A stretch of DNA of 6,751 bases from an uncultured Fimbriimonadales bacterium (GCA_937925775.1 CALAMM010000202.1:1-6751), one strand, 5' to 3'. Counted from the first letter of the stretch, positions 1 to 6,205 are shown. Notes: generated by a model not told the origin, from the letters alone. Numbers and translations: made by a program.

Positions 1-1
1 G

Positions 2-361
2 GCGGACACAGTGGTCAAGCTCGCGCCTGAGTGGACGCTGAGCGCAGGCTATATGCAGGTGCGCTACACGGGCGGCGTGGAGGAAGACTACAAACCCGCA
101 CGCGAACGCGCCGTGATACGCCTCGCGTATTACCCCGAGCATGGATTGAGCGGACAGCTGGTGCTGGTCTACCCCGCACGCGGACAGGGCTTCAGCGACG
201 CCTACGGCTGGAACGCCTACTTGAACCTGATGTACCGCCAAGATGCCCGCAGCCGATGGAACCTGCGCGTGGACAACCTGTTCAATGTGCGCACCGAGCT
301 GGCGCGCTGGGTGCCCGGCGGACGGCGCAGCGTGTGGGTGGCGTATCAGAGGGATTGGTGA
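2..361 (+). CDS. TonB-dependent receptor-like outer-membrane beta-barrel protein, C-terminal end (5' truncated)
   Basis: The reading frame is open from the window edge, so only about the last 119 residues are visible and no start codon can be assigned. The GTG at 11 is internal in appearance. The visible protein alternates hydrophobic and polar residues as barrel strands do, for example AVIRLAYY, GQLVLVY and AYLNLMY. It contains WNLRVDNLFNVR, which matches the NLFN/NLFD strand near the end of TonB-dependent receptor barrels, followed by PGGRRSVWVAY and a terminal Trp. An aromatic last residue is the usual BAM recognition signal. Proteins of this family sit in the outer membrane and import siderophores, cobalamin, metals or glycans using TonB energy. 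The substrate cannot be inferred, because the plug, the TonB box and most of the barrel are missing. Another class of outer-membrane barrel is possible. The gene converges on the tRNA at 441-517. Confidence 0.72.
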   Translation, partial: ADTVVKLAPEWTLSAGYMQVRYTGGVEEDYKPARERAVIRLAYYPEHGLSGQLVLVYPARGQGFSDAYGWNAYLNLMYRQDARSRWNLRVDNLFNVRTELARWVPGGRRSVWVAYQRDW

Positions 362-402
362 GCGGTATCGAGGTCAAGCGCACGCCGAGGCAGATGTGGG
401 GT

Positions 403-416
403 TCCCCCCTTGGGGA
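403..416. other. Short GC stem-loop between convergent receptor gene and tRNA
   Basis: TCCCC at 403-407 pairs with GGGGA at 412-416 around a CCTT loop, a 5-bp perfect stem 42 bases after the receptor stop and 24 bases past the tRNA 3' end on the other strand. No T-run follows on either strand, so it is not a canonical intrinsic terminator. Its position between convergent genes makes a transcript-end role plausible but unproven. Confidence 0.25.
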
Positions 417-440
417 TGTGGTTCGAAGTTCGGGAGGTAA

Positions 441-517
441 TGGTGACCCCAGGGGGATTCGAACCCCCGTCCTCCAGGATGAGAACCTGGCGTCCTAGAC
501 CGCTAGACCATGGGGCC
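441..517 (-). tRNA. tRNA-Glu, anticodon CTC
   Basis: The reverse complement folds as a full cloverleaf. The acceptor GGCCCCA pairs with TGGGGTC (one G-U pair). It is followed by TG, a D-arm with GTC/GAC and GG in the loop, an anticodon stem CCAGG/CCTGG around the loop TTCTCAT, a 5-nt variable region AGGAC, and a T-arm GGGGG-TTCGAAT-CCCCC. It ends with discriminator A and a genome-encoded CCA at 443-441. The anticodon CTC (plus-strand 481-483) reads GAG. This is the minor glutamate isoacceptor in many bacteria and is useful in a GC-rich genome, where GAG is common. A separate UUC isoacceptor, expected elsewhere, would read GAA. The gene stands alone and has its own promoter at 532-561. Confidence 0.97.
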
Positions 518-531
518 ACCTTGCGCTATAT

Positions 532-561
532 ATATTACCCCAACAGCTGCCCAGTTGTCAA
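532..561 (-). promoter_or_regulatory. Sigma-70-type promoter of tRNA-Glu
   Basis: On the minus strand a perfect -35 hexamer TTGACA (plus 561-556) is followed after 18 bases by TAATAT (plus 537-532), within an AT-rich tract that continues to 527. The expected start is about position 524-526, leaving a leader of some 8 bases before the mature tRNA 5' end at 517. The surroundings are GC-rich, so this AT-rich block stands out. Either the 18-bp spacing or a slightly shifted -10 in the TATATATA run could be used. Confidence 0.78.
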
Positions 562-578
562 GAGGGTCAGAGGGTGTT

Positions 579-609
579 CGAAAAAAGCGTTGGCGTTTTT
601 TCGCCAGCG
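579..609 (+). other. Overlapping alternative hairpins with A6/T6 tracts
   Basis: Two mutually exclusive stems share this segment. In one, CGAAAAAA (579-586) pairs with TTTTTTCG (596-603), extended inward by CG/CG past a bulged G. In the other, CGTTGGCG (588-595) pairs with CGCCAGCG (602-609) around a T6 loop, with one G-U pair that is allowed only in plus-strand RNA. It lies behind the tRNA promoter and about 70 bases upstream of the membrane-protein start at 681. It could be the terminator-like end of an unseen transcript, a leader switch or a chance structure. Confidence 0.35.
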
Positions 610-643
610 AGACGCGGGCGCTACGCAGCACGACCCATCTCAC

Positions 644-674
644 TTGCTTTCTTAGATTGCCTCTAAGGTATCAT
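644..674 (+). promoter_or_regulatory. Candidate promoter for the membrane protein gene at 681, possibly leaderless
   Basis: TATCAT at 669-674 matches the -10 consensus at five of six positions and ends 6 bases before the ATG at 681. Transcription would then begin at or within a base or two of the start codon. A weak -35 candidate TTGCTT lies at 644-649 with a 19-base spacer. The only Shine-Dalgarno-like string, AAGG at 665-668, overlaps this promoter and sits 12 bases from the ATG. Confidence 0.42.
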
Positions 675-680
675 CACACT

Positions 681-1202
681 ATGAACGATGTGGGCTATTC
701 GCGCTGGGTGGTTGTGCTGCTGAGTGTTGTCCTGACGCTGCTGACAGGGGCACTGACCAACCCCCAAATACTCAATGGGGTGATGGTCTATGGCAATCCT
801 GAGGCGATACGCGACGGACAGTATTGGTGGGTGTTCTGGTTCGGTGGTGGGGCGGGATTCGGCGCGGCGATCCCCGCTGCGTTTTTAGCAGGCGTGCTTG
901 TGGAGCGCGATGTCGGCTTCGCCCCAATACTGTTCCGCGTCCTGATTGCCTGTCTCGTGCTGGGCATGGGCGTTGGCATGCTCATGGCAGCTCTGGGGGC
1001 AGGTGTGAACGGCTTGGGCTGGGCCGTGATAGGCATCCTGCTAAGTGGGTTGGGTATCCCGCTGTTTCCGCTTATCGTCCCGTTGCTGTTCGATTCGCTT
1101 TGGGAGACAGTGTGGACAGGCGGCGTGTTGCTGGCGGCTGTGCTGGGCGCATACGGCTACTATCGGCGTGTTCGCAGGAAGCGTGGTTCGGTTCCGTCGT
1201 AA
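681..1202 (+). CDS. Small multi-span membrane protein of unknown function (173 aa)
   Basis: I do not recognise a family. The ATG at 681 is chosen because the protein becomes a clean membrane protein from MNDVGYSRW onward. The open frame further upstream runs through the tRNA and its promoter and has no membrane character. Hydrophobic segments lie near residues 9-25, 49-72, 80-107, 112-137 and 144-161, giving four to six spans, several of them rich in Gly/Ala (for example GMGVGMLMAALGAG). The tail RRVRRKR at 162-168 is strongly basic and should face the cytoplasm. A polar stretch with NPQILNGVMVYGNPEAIRDGQYWW lies between the first two spans. No catalytic motif is visible. The next gene, on the same strand 132 bases downstream, encodes a large ABC-2 permease, so a transport-related or membrane-partner role is conceivable but unsupported. 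Confidence 0.72.
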   Translation: MNDVGYSRWVVVLLSVVLTLLTGALTNPQILNGVMVYGNPEAIRDGQYWWVFWFGGGAGFGAAIPAAFLAGVLVERDVGFAPILFRVLIACLVLGMGVGMLMAALGAGVNGLGWAVIGILLSGLGIPLFPLIVPLLFDSLWETVWTGGVLLAAVLGAYGYYRRVRRKRGSVPS

Positions 1203-1334
1203 GCTGGAAGCGTCTCACCCTATTGAGGCCGTGCAGGGCGAAACGAGAAGCAGCTCCTGCGAGCCGTTGCAGCGACCAGCAGCTGAGCAGGAACTTCTGC
1301 GCCTCAGCGAAAAATTATGGGTAGGGCGATTGCG

Positions 1335-2960
1335 ATGGCAGTGATTCGCACGGCGCTACAGGATTGGCGCAGATATGTTGTGGGGAGTTTCACGCAGCTT
1401 TTGGCGAACCCAGTGATTGGGCGCGAGTTGCGCGTGCGAGTGCGTCTGGGGCGCGGATATCTGCTGCAGGCGGTGTATCTGGCGTTTATGATCTTGATTG
1501 TTGCCCTCGCCTACGATTGGGTGGTCAGCAACGAGGATAACTTACGCAACCCCTTCCAGATGCAGATGGCGCTGAAAGGCTTTTATTACACGGTGCTGGG
1601 CACGCTGATTAGCTTGATTGTGCTGATTGCGCCCGCGCTGACTGCGAACGCGATTACGCTGGAGCGCGAGCGCAAGACGATTGACCTCTTGCTCGCCACG
1701 CCGCTCACGGCGCGTCATTTGCTCACGGGCAAGCTCATGGCGTCGTTCGCGTTTGTTGTGCTGTTGCTTGCGCTGACGCTGCCTGTGAACGCGGTGAGTG
1801 TGTTGCTGGGTGGGGTCTCGTTTGGCGACCTGCTTCGCGCGTATCTGATTGTGGCAAGTAGCACGCTGGTGCTGTGTGGCATTGCGTTGTTCACCTCCGC
1901 CTATGCCCGCAACTCGACGATGGCGGTGCTGTGGAGCTACCTGCGGGTGGGGGCGTTTCTGCTGCTAAGCTCGGTGCTGTTTGCTCTTCAGAGTTCGATG
2001 GGATGGTTTCTGGGGGGAGGGGGTGCAGGGGGCGGCGTAGGGGCGAACCTCTACTTTCCCGCTCTGCTGCTGAATCCGTTCTCTGCGCTCATTGCTGCCG
2101 ACACAGAGGTGAACCTCATCCGCTGGCGGCTTCCGAGCTGGCTGGTGGGCGTGGTACTCTGCTTGCTGTTCACGCGCCTTCTGCTGACCAGCGCGGCGCG
2201 TAAGGTGGGGCTGTACGATAAGGATGTGATGCCCTCCTTGCGTCGGCAGCTGCTGGTGCTGCTGCCAGGATATGTGATGCTTACAGCGATCCCCTTGCTA
2301 AACGCGGCGCCTCTGGTCGGGGTGGGAGCGAGAGGTGTGGACCCTGCTCTCGCAGGAGCGTTGATTCTCCTCTGTGTCAGCCCGTTCCTTGTGCTGGCAG
2401 GATGGATTGCGCCCTTCGGCAAGGATGACGACAAGGAGTGCCCCAACGACGGGGTTTTCCGCCTCTCTAAAATGTTCACGGCGGCACCGTCGGGGGCACT
2501 GCCGTTTCTGATGACGCTATGGATACTTCTCCTGAGCGCGTTTCTGCTCTCGCTCTACTGGACGGGGACGCTTGCCGCCTTCGATATCACGCTTTGGGAG
2601 TTCACCATCGCGACGGTGGTCTACTTCACGGGGATGTGGAGTCTGTTCTGGGCGATTGGGCGATGCTGCTCTGTGTTGCTCAACGGTTCCAGCTTGGTAG
2701 GGGCGCGCGCCCTTACACTGGTCACAATCACCACGCTCATCACCCTCCCCATCATCCTTCAACTCTTGTTCTTCATGGATTATGTAAACTCCCCTGCGAT
2801 GTCGATATGGATTTTCACTCCCCTCTATGAGGCGTTCACGGACTTTGGCAATCCAGCGAACTCGGCAAAACTTTTCGGGTGGGGTTCTGCGATGTTGCTG
2901 CTGAGTGTGCTGCTGGGGATGTTCACGAGGAAACGCGATCACAGTCGCGTCGCGGTTTAG
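1335..2960 (+). CDS. ABC-2 family transporter permease subunit
   Basis: This encodes a membrane protein of 541 residues, or 547 if the in-frame ATG at 1317 is used. I prefer 1335 because GGTAGGG at 1320-1326 lies 8 bases before it, while 1317 has no purine-rich site. Numbering from 1317, a short amphipathic N-terminus with NPVIGRELRVRVRLGRG (31-47) precedes the first span (48-66). The LERERKTIDLLLATPL segment at 115-130 then follows a second span. ERE plus a T-x-LLL-xTPL helix is the hallmark of ABC-2 permeases, where it contacts the ATPase. Further hydrophobic segments lie near 142-164, 173-195, 204-226, 275-291, 310-328, 344-362, 395-414, 427-448, 465-487 and 520-536. The permease would form the membrane channel of an exporter driven by a separate ATPase, which is not seen here. 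The exported substrate is unknown. A glycine-rich loop at 233-242 is encoded by a G-run. Confidence 0.85.
   Translation: MAVIRTALQDWRRYVVGSFTQLLANPVIGRELRVRVRLGRGYLLQAVYLAFMILIVALAYDWVVSNEDNLRNPFQMQMALKGFYYTVLGTLISLIVLIAPALTANAITLERERKTIDLLLATPLTARHLLTGKLMASFAFVVLLLALTLPVNAVSVLLGGVSFGDLLRAYLIVASSTLVLCGIALFTSAYARNSTMAVLWSYLRVGAFLLLSSVLFALQSSMGWFLGGGGAGGGVGANLYFPALLLNPFSALIAADTEVNLIRWRLPSWLVGVVLCLLFTRLLLTSAARKVGLYDKDVMPSLRRQLLVLLPGYVMLTAIPLLNAAPLVGVGARGVDPALAGALILLCVSPFLVLAGWIAPFGKDDDKECPNDGVFRLSKMFTAAPSGALPFLMTLWILLLSAFLLSLYWTGTLAAFDITLWEFTIATVVYFTGMWSLFWAIGRCCSVLLNGSSLVGARALTLVTITTLITLPIILQLLFFMDYVNSPAMSIWIFTPLYEAFTDFGNPANSAKLFGWGSAMLLLSVLLGMFTRKRDHSRVAV
2012..2043 (+). other. Canonical G-quadruplex motif inside the permease gene
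   Basis: Four G-runs of 6, 5, 5 and 4 bases are separated by loops of 1, 4 and 7 bases (A, TGCA, CGGCGTA) on the coding strand. This satisfies the usual G3+N1-7 pattern. The segment encodes the glycine-rich loop between two membrane spans. Whether it folds in DNA or mRNA cannot be told from sequence. Confidence 0.55.
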
Positions 2961-3029
2961 ACAATCAGCGGGTTGCCCAGTTCTGGCAGTGAGGGGTTAG
3001 GAAGCGCGCCCCAATCTCCCTGCAGGAGT

Positions 3030-3062
3030 TTGCCCCCTCGTTGCCGAATCTCGCCTTATATG
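3030..3062 (+). promoter_or_regulatory. Possible promoter at the start of the oxidoreductase gene
   Basis: The sequence CCTTATATG holds TTATAT/TATATG (3056-3062) as a possible -10. TTGCCC at 3030-3035 is a poor -35 candidate at about 20 bases spacing. If active, transcription would begin near 3068-3069, at an in-frame GTG, which would make that the leaderless start. No Shine-Dalgarno precedes either start; the nearest, AGGAG at 3024-3028, is more than 30 bases away. Confidence 0.25.
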
Positions 3063-4217
3063 CAAGTTGTGCGATTCGGCGTTGTGGGATTGGGCGGCAT
3101 GGGCTTAGGGCACTGCCGCTTCGTGCAGGAGCGTGTGCCAGAGGCAGCACTTGCTGCTGTGTGCGACACGCACGCGGATCGGGCGCAAGCAGCGAGCGAG
3201 CAGTTCGGCGTCCCTTACTTTACCAGCCACGAGGCGATGTTCCAGAGCGGACTGGTGGACGCTGTGATTATTGCCACGCCACACTATGCTCACGCTCCCG
3301 TCGCGGTCAGCGCGTTCGAGCACGGCGTGCATGTGCTGGTGGAGAAACCGCTGTGCGTATCGGTCTCTGACGGCGATCGTATGATTGCGGCGGCGCGGCG
3401 GTCGGGCAAGAAGTTCGCGATTGGCTATCAACATCGGTTTCGCCCCGAAGTGCAGGCGGCGCGGCGGTTGATTGAGCAGGGCGTGCTGGGCGAGGTGCGG
3501 CGCACGCTCCTAATCACGGCTTGGTACCGCACGCAGGCGTACTACGATTCGGGAGGCTGGCGCGCCACTTGGGCAGGCGAGGGCGGCGGCGTGCTGATTA
3601 ATCAGGCGCCCCACTTTATCGACCTCTGGCTCTGGTTCGGCGGCTTACCAAGCCGCGTCTGGGGACAGACCCGCGCCGCCCTGCACGAGATTGAAACCGA
3701 AGACGAAGCCTTCGCGCTCATCGAGTACCCCAACGGCGCACACGGCTACCTCTACGCCACCACGAACGAGGAGCCTGGCGAGAACCTGATTGAAATCTGC
3801 GGCGATGAGGGCAAACTGCGCTTGCAAGACGGCGAGCTTCAGGTCTGGAAACTCCAGCACCCAATCCGCCAGTTCACCTATGAAGCAACGGGGATGTGGG
3901 ACAGCATCCCCGCAGAGCGCATCGAGCCACCTATCCCGCCGAAATCGGAGGGGATGTTAGAAGGGCAACCAGCGCTGATTCAGAACTTTGCCCGTGCCAT
4001 CCTATACGATGAGCCACTCGTCGCCCCTGGCGAGGAAGGATTGGGCACGGTGGAGATTATCAACGCGCTTTACCTTTCCAGCAAGCGTCAAAAGCCCGTT
4101 TCCCTCCCCGTTGACCGCGCCGAATATGACGCCCTGCTGGCTGAACTCAAAGCGCAATCTAAGCCCAAGCAACGAATTCGCGAGCAGCGTGCGACAGATC
4201 CGAACCTGCTTCGGTAA
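3060..4217 (+). CDS. Gfo/Idh/MocA family NAD(P)-dependent oxidoreductase
   Basis: The gene encodes 385 residues, the normal length for this family. The ATG at 3060 gives MQVVRFGVVGLGGMG. The open frame further upstream adds 29 residues without Rossmann character, and the GTG at 3069 (giving MRFGVVG) is an alternative. The N-terminal Rossmann fold has GLGGMG at 10-15 and Asp36 after the second strand, a placement that often favours NAD over NADP. VEKPL at 94-98 carries the conserved Lys96 of the EKP motif. The C-terminal half contains GGGVLINQAPHFIDLW at 175-190, with the catalytic-type His185 and Asp188. Relatives oxidise or reduce hydroxyl groups of sugars, inositols and their derivatives in the cytoplasm. 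The substrate cannot be assigned here, since no sugar transporter, isomerase or kinase is adjacent. The stop lies 48 bases before rqcH on the same strand, with a palindrome between them. Confidence 0.93.
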   Translation: MQVVRFGVVGLGGMGLGHCRFVQERVPEAALAAVCDTHADRAQAASEQFGVPYFTSHEAMFQSGLVDAVIIATPHYAHAPVAVSAFEHGVHVLVEKPLCVSVSDGDRMIAAARRSGKKFAIGYQHRFRPEVQAARRLIEQGVLGEVRRTLLITAWYRTQAYYDSGGWRATWAGEGGGVLINQAPHFIDLWLWFGGLPSRVWGQTRAALHEIETEDEAFALIEYPNGAHGYLYATTNEEPGENLIEICGDEGKLRLQDGELQVWKLQHPIRQFTYEATGMWDSIPAERIEPPIPPKSEGMLEGQPALIQNFARAILYDEPLVAPGEEGLGTVEIINALYLSSKRQKPVSLPVDRAEYDALLAELKAQSKPKQRIREQRATDPNLLR

Positions 4218-4222
4218 TGTGC

Positions 4223-4238
4223 GTTCACCGCGGTGAAC
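4223..4238. promoter_or_regulatory. 16-bp perfect palindrome between oxidoreductase gene and rqcH
   Basis: GTTCACCGCGGTGAAC is its own reverse complement and lies 6 bases after the oxidoreductase stop and 28 bases before the rqcH start codon. A perfect palindrome of this length with no loop suits a dimeric DNA-binding regulator better than an RNA hairpin, although a 6-bp stem with a CGCG loop is possible. There is no T-run after it, so it is a poor terminator. The binding protein is unknown. Confidence 0.5.
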
Positions 4239-4251
4239 CCAACTGAAGCGT

Positions 4252-4257
4252 GAGGGG
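4252..4257 (+). promoter_or_regulatory. Shine-Dalgarno site that fixes the GTG start of rqcH
   Basis: GAGGGG lies 8 bases before the GTG at 4266, a normal spacing. It supports GTG rather than a later start, and it is the clearest ribosome-binding site in the window. Confidence 0.7.
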
Positions 4258-4265
4258 AACCGCCC

Positions 4266-5969
4266 GTGCGGAAACCGATTCCTTTTGACAGCCTGAGTCT
4301 CTATGCCGTGTTGCAGGAGCGCGGCTTTTTCACGGGCGGGCGGATTCAAGAGATCCGCCAGCCCGACGCGCTGACCCTCGTACTCCACATCTACGCCCAT
4401 CGTGTGGAGCATCGCTTGCTCCTCTCCGCCGATGCCCAACACGCCCGTATGCACTGTATCAGCTCCAAGGTGCCCAACGCGCCCACGCCGCCGCCATTTC
4501 TCCAGAGCCTGCGCAAACATATTGACGGCGGCGTTATCCGCAGCATGCAGTTGGTGGGATTCGATCGGATTGTACAAATCGAGATTCAAACGCGCGAGGG
4601 TGTCTATCGGCTGATGGTGGAGCTGATGGGCAAACACTCGAACATTATTTTGGTGGAGCCTACGGGAACGATTCGTAGCGCGATGAAGTGGGTCTCACCG
4701 CGTCAGAGCGAGGCGCGTCCCATTCGCGCGGGTGATCCCTATCGGTTGCCCCCGACGCGCATTGCAGGGCTGCTGAACCCGCTGACGATGTCCGACGACG
4801 ATTGGCGGGCGCTGTGGCGGGAAATGGGGGCGACGCGCGATTGGCAGGCATATCTTGAGGGGTTGAGCCGATTCACCGCAGGCGAGTTGGAAGCAATTGC
4901 CCAGACGCAGGGTCTGGACGGCATTTTGGAGTGGGCGCATCGGCTGCGCGCGGGTGCGTGGGAGCCTGTGGCGGTTCGCGACCCGCAAACCCATCAGCTG
5001 CTCGGTGCGTATCCGTTCCGTAGCCTGCAGTTCCCAGCGGAGTGGCAGCACGCACGCGCGAGTGTCAACACCGCGTGGGAGCAGGCGTTTTCCGAGCGGA
5101 TAGCGCGCGTGCGCGTGGAAGCCCTGCGCCAGAGCCTGCTGCCGAACCTGCGCCGTGCGCTGGCAGCGCGCCAGCGCGCCGCCGACGAGCTGCACCGCGC
5201 CCTGCAAGACAGCCAGCAGGCAGACCGATGGCGACTGTACGGCGAGCTTATCTTAGCATATGGGCATACCCTGCCTGCAGGCGCAACCACCCTGCACGCC
5301 CCCGACTATACGCAACCCGATATGCCCACTCTCGAAATCCCTATCGACCCCAACAAGACTGTCATCGAGAACGCCGAGCGCTACTTTCAGAAGGCGCGCC
5401 GCGCCCGCGAGAGCCGAACCGACCTCCAGAGCCGTCTCGAACGCCTGCAAGAGGAAATCGCCCTAATCCAGCACGCGCTCCTTACAGCGGAGCAGGAACC
5501 TGACGAGGCGACGCTCCGCCAGCTACACGAACAAGCGAAAACGCACGGCTGGCTGCGTGAGACGCCTTCCGCCATGCCCGCGAAACGCCCCGAAAAAGAC
5601 CCGTTTGAAGGACATAAAATCCGCGTCTACCTCAGCCCCGACGGCTATCAGGTGCTGGTCGGTGAGAACGCGCAGGCGAACGATTTCCTGCTCACCCGCA
5701 TCGCCAAACCGAACGACTGGTGGCTCCATGTGCGCACGGGCACAGGCGCCCATGTGGTGATTCGGACGGGCAATCAGCCTCAGCGCACGCCCAAAAGCAC
5801 ACTGGAGTTCGCCGCCCGACTGGCAGCCCAGCATAGTGCAGATCGGCACGCCCGCATCGTTGAGGTGGACTACACCCTGCGCAAGTATGTGCGCAAGCCA
5901 AGAGGTGCGCCCCCCGGCTTCGCCCTCTACACCCACGAGAAAACCCTGCAGGTGGAGATGGGGCAGTAA
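4266..5969 (+). CDS. rqcH: RqcH, bacterial Rqc2/NEMF homologue (NFACT family) of ribosome-associated quality control
   Basis: This encodes 567 residues, the usual RqcH length. The start is GTG with a good Shine-Dalgarno. Domains in order are NFACT-N (about 1-165), helix-hairpin-helix (about 170-235), a middle coiled-coil pair (about 270-325 and 370-427) joined by the conserved IPIDPNKTVIENAERYFQKA-type linker (358-377), and NFACT-R (about 448-567). In NFACT-N, FDSLSLYAVLQE, the Asp100-Arg101 pair in GFDRIV, and ELMGKHSN (119-126) are family hallmarks. The Asp-Arg pair is needed for alanine tailing in characterised RqcH proteins. NFACT-R shows VGENAQANDFLL, NDWWLHVRTGTGAHVVI and VDYTLRKYVRKPRGAPPGF. 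Known members bind the 50S subunit with a stalled peptidyl-tRNA and recruit tRNA-Ala to add a C-terminal Ala tail that marks the chain for proteolysis. Older annotations call it a fibronectin-binding protein. All domains look intact. Confidence 0.96.
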   Translation: MRKPIPFDSLSLYAVLQERGFFTGGRIQEIRQPDALTLVLHIYAHRVEHRLLLSADAQHARMHCISSKVPNAPTPPPFLQSLRKHIDGGVIRSMQLVGFDRIVQIEIQTREGVYRLMVELMGKHSNIILVEPTGTIRSAMKWVSPRQSEARPIRAGDPYRLPPTRIAGLLNPLTMSDDDWRALWREMGATRDWQAYLEGLSRFTAGELEAIAQTQGLDGILEWAHRLRAGAWEPVAVRDPQTHQLLGAYPFRSLQFPAEWQHARASVNTAWEQAFSERIARVRVEALRQSLLPNLRRALAARQRAADELHRALQDSQQADRWRLYGELILAYGHTLPAGATTLHAPDYTQPDMPTLEIPIDPNKTVIENAERYFQKARRARESRTDLQSRLERLQEEIALIQHALLTAEQEPDEATLRQLHEQAKTHGWLRETPSAMPAKRPEKDPFEGHKIRVYLSPDGYQVLVGENAQANDFLLTRIAKPNDWWLHVRTGTGAHVVIRTGNQPQRTPKSTLEFAARLAAQHSADRHARIVEVDYTLRKYVRKPRGAPPGFALYTHEKTLQVEMGQ

Positions 5970-6018
5970 TCAAGCCACGAGGGTGACACCGACATGCCTG
6001 TCCGCGCTTGGATAGGTT

Positions 6019-6036
6019 CCCCCTGCAAGCAGGGGG
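6019..6036. repeat. Perfect GC hairpin downstream of rqcH
   Basis: CCCCCTG (6019-6025) and CAGGGGG (6030-6036) flank the loop CAAG... the four loop bases are 6026-6029 and the stem is strictly complementary for 7 bp. It lies 50 bases past the rqcH stop. No T-run follows on either strand, so it may be an RNA 3'-end stabiliser or part of a larger structured element rather than a standard terminator. Confidence 0.5.
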
Positions 6037-6076
6037 CACTGTTCGTTGCAAAGCGCGGGGGTTCAAAAACAGTGCC
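6035..6076. repeat. 9-bp inverted repeat with 24-base spacer
   Basis: GGCACTGTT at 6035-6043 is the exact reverse complement of AACAGTGCC at 6068-6076. It starts on the last two bases of the hairpin at 6019-6036, so the two structures are almost contiguous. The spacer carries a CGCGGGGG run and has no obvious internal stem. The unit could be a folded RNA end, a small repeat element or a mobile-element remnant. Confidence 0.45.
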
Positions 6077-6136
6077 GCGCCATCACGCACCGATGTACCC
6101 GTGAAGGCAAAAGTTGTACGCTCACCCGCTTTGTCT

Positions 6137-6161
6137 CCCCGCGTGTGGGGCGGGGCGTTTT
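6137..6161 (+). terminator. Weak intrinsic terminator candidate after rqcH
   Basis: CCCCGC (6137-6142) pairs with GCGGGG (6150-6155) around a 7-base loop and is followed by CG and a TTTT run at 6158-6161. The strong GC stem and downstream T-run favour the plus strand, but the T-run is short and the site is about 170 bases from the rqcH stop. A competing pairing, CCCC with GGGG at 6147-6150, is also available. Confidence 0.4.
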
Positions 6162-6181
6162 CGCATTTGAGGAACTTGGTG

Positions 6182-6197
6182 TCGGCGTCCCCGCCGA
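6182..6197. repeat. 6-bp hairpin with 4-base loop, first of an adjacent pair
   Basis: TCGGCG (6182-6187) and CGCCGA (6192-6197) are complementary around TCCC. It is followed 8 bases later by the longer hairpin at 6206-6227, and both have 4-base loops. Confidence 0.4.
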
Positions 6198-6205
6198 GTA
6201 AGCAT

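Noticed and set aside
441..517. tRNA gene as an integration site for a mobile element.
   Set aside because: No integrase gene and no repeated copy of the tRNA 3' end is present in the window.
510..680. An upstream extension of the 681 gene, in frame from 510.
   Set aside because: It would run through the end of the tRNA gene and its promoter, and the added residues lack membrane character. The ATG at 681 is better.
1203..1316. Open frame continuing from inside the membrane protein gene through the gap to 1344, with a helix-like stretch (EQELLRLSEKLW).
   Set aside because: Most of it overlaps the real gene out of frame, there is no ribosome-binding site for it, and the part in the gap is too short. 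I see no firm feature in this gap.
2051..2942. Long minus-strand open frames opposite the permease gene.
   Set aside because: They mirror GC-rich codon bias of the true gene and have Arg/Pro-rich, non-globular translations.
3024..3028. AGGAG as the Shine-Dalgarno of the oxidoreductase gene.
   Set aside because: It is over 30 bases from the ATG at 3060, too far for normal initiation.
2973..3059. An upstream extension of the oxidoreductase from a start codon at 2973.
   Set aside because: The extra 29 residues are Pro/Ser/Cys-rich and absent from the family's compact N-terminus, and no ribosome-binding site supports it.
6134..6155. A segment resembling the CCCCGCG...GGGG core of type I-E CRISPR repeats.
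   Set aside because: It occurs once, with no second copy at a regular distance and no cas gene in the window. A GC hairpin explains it.
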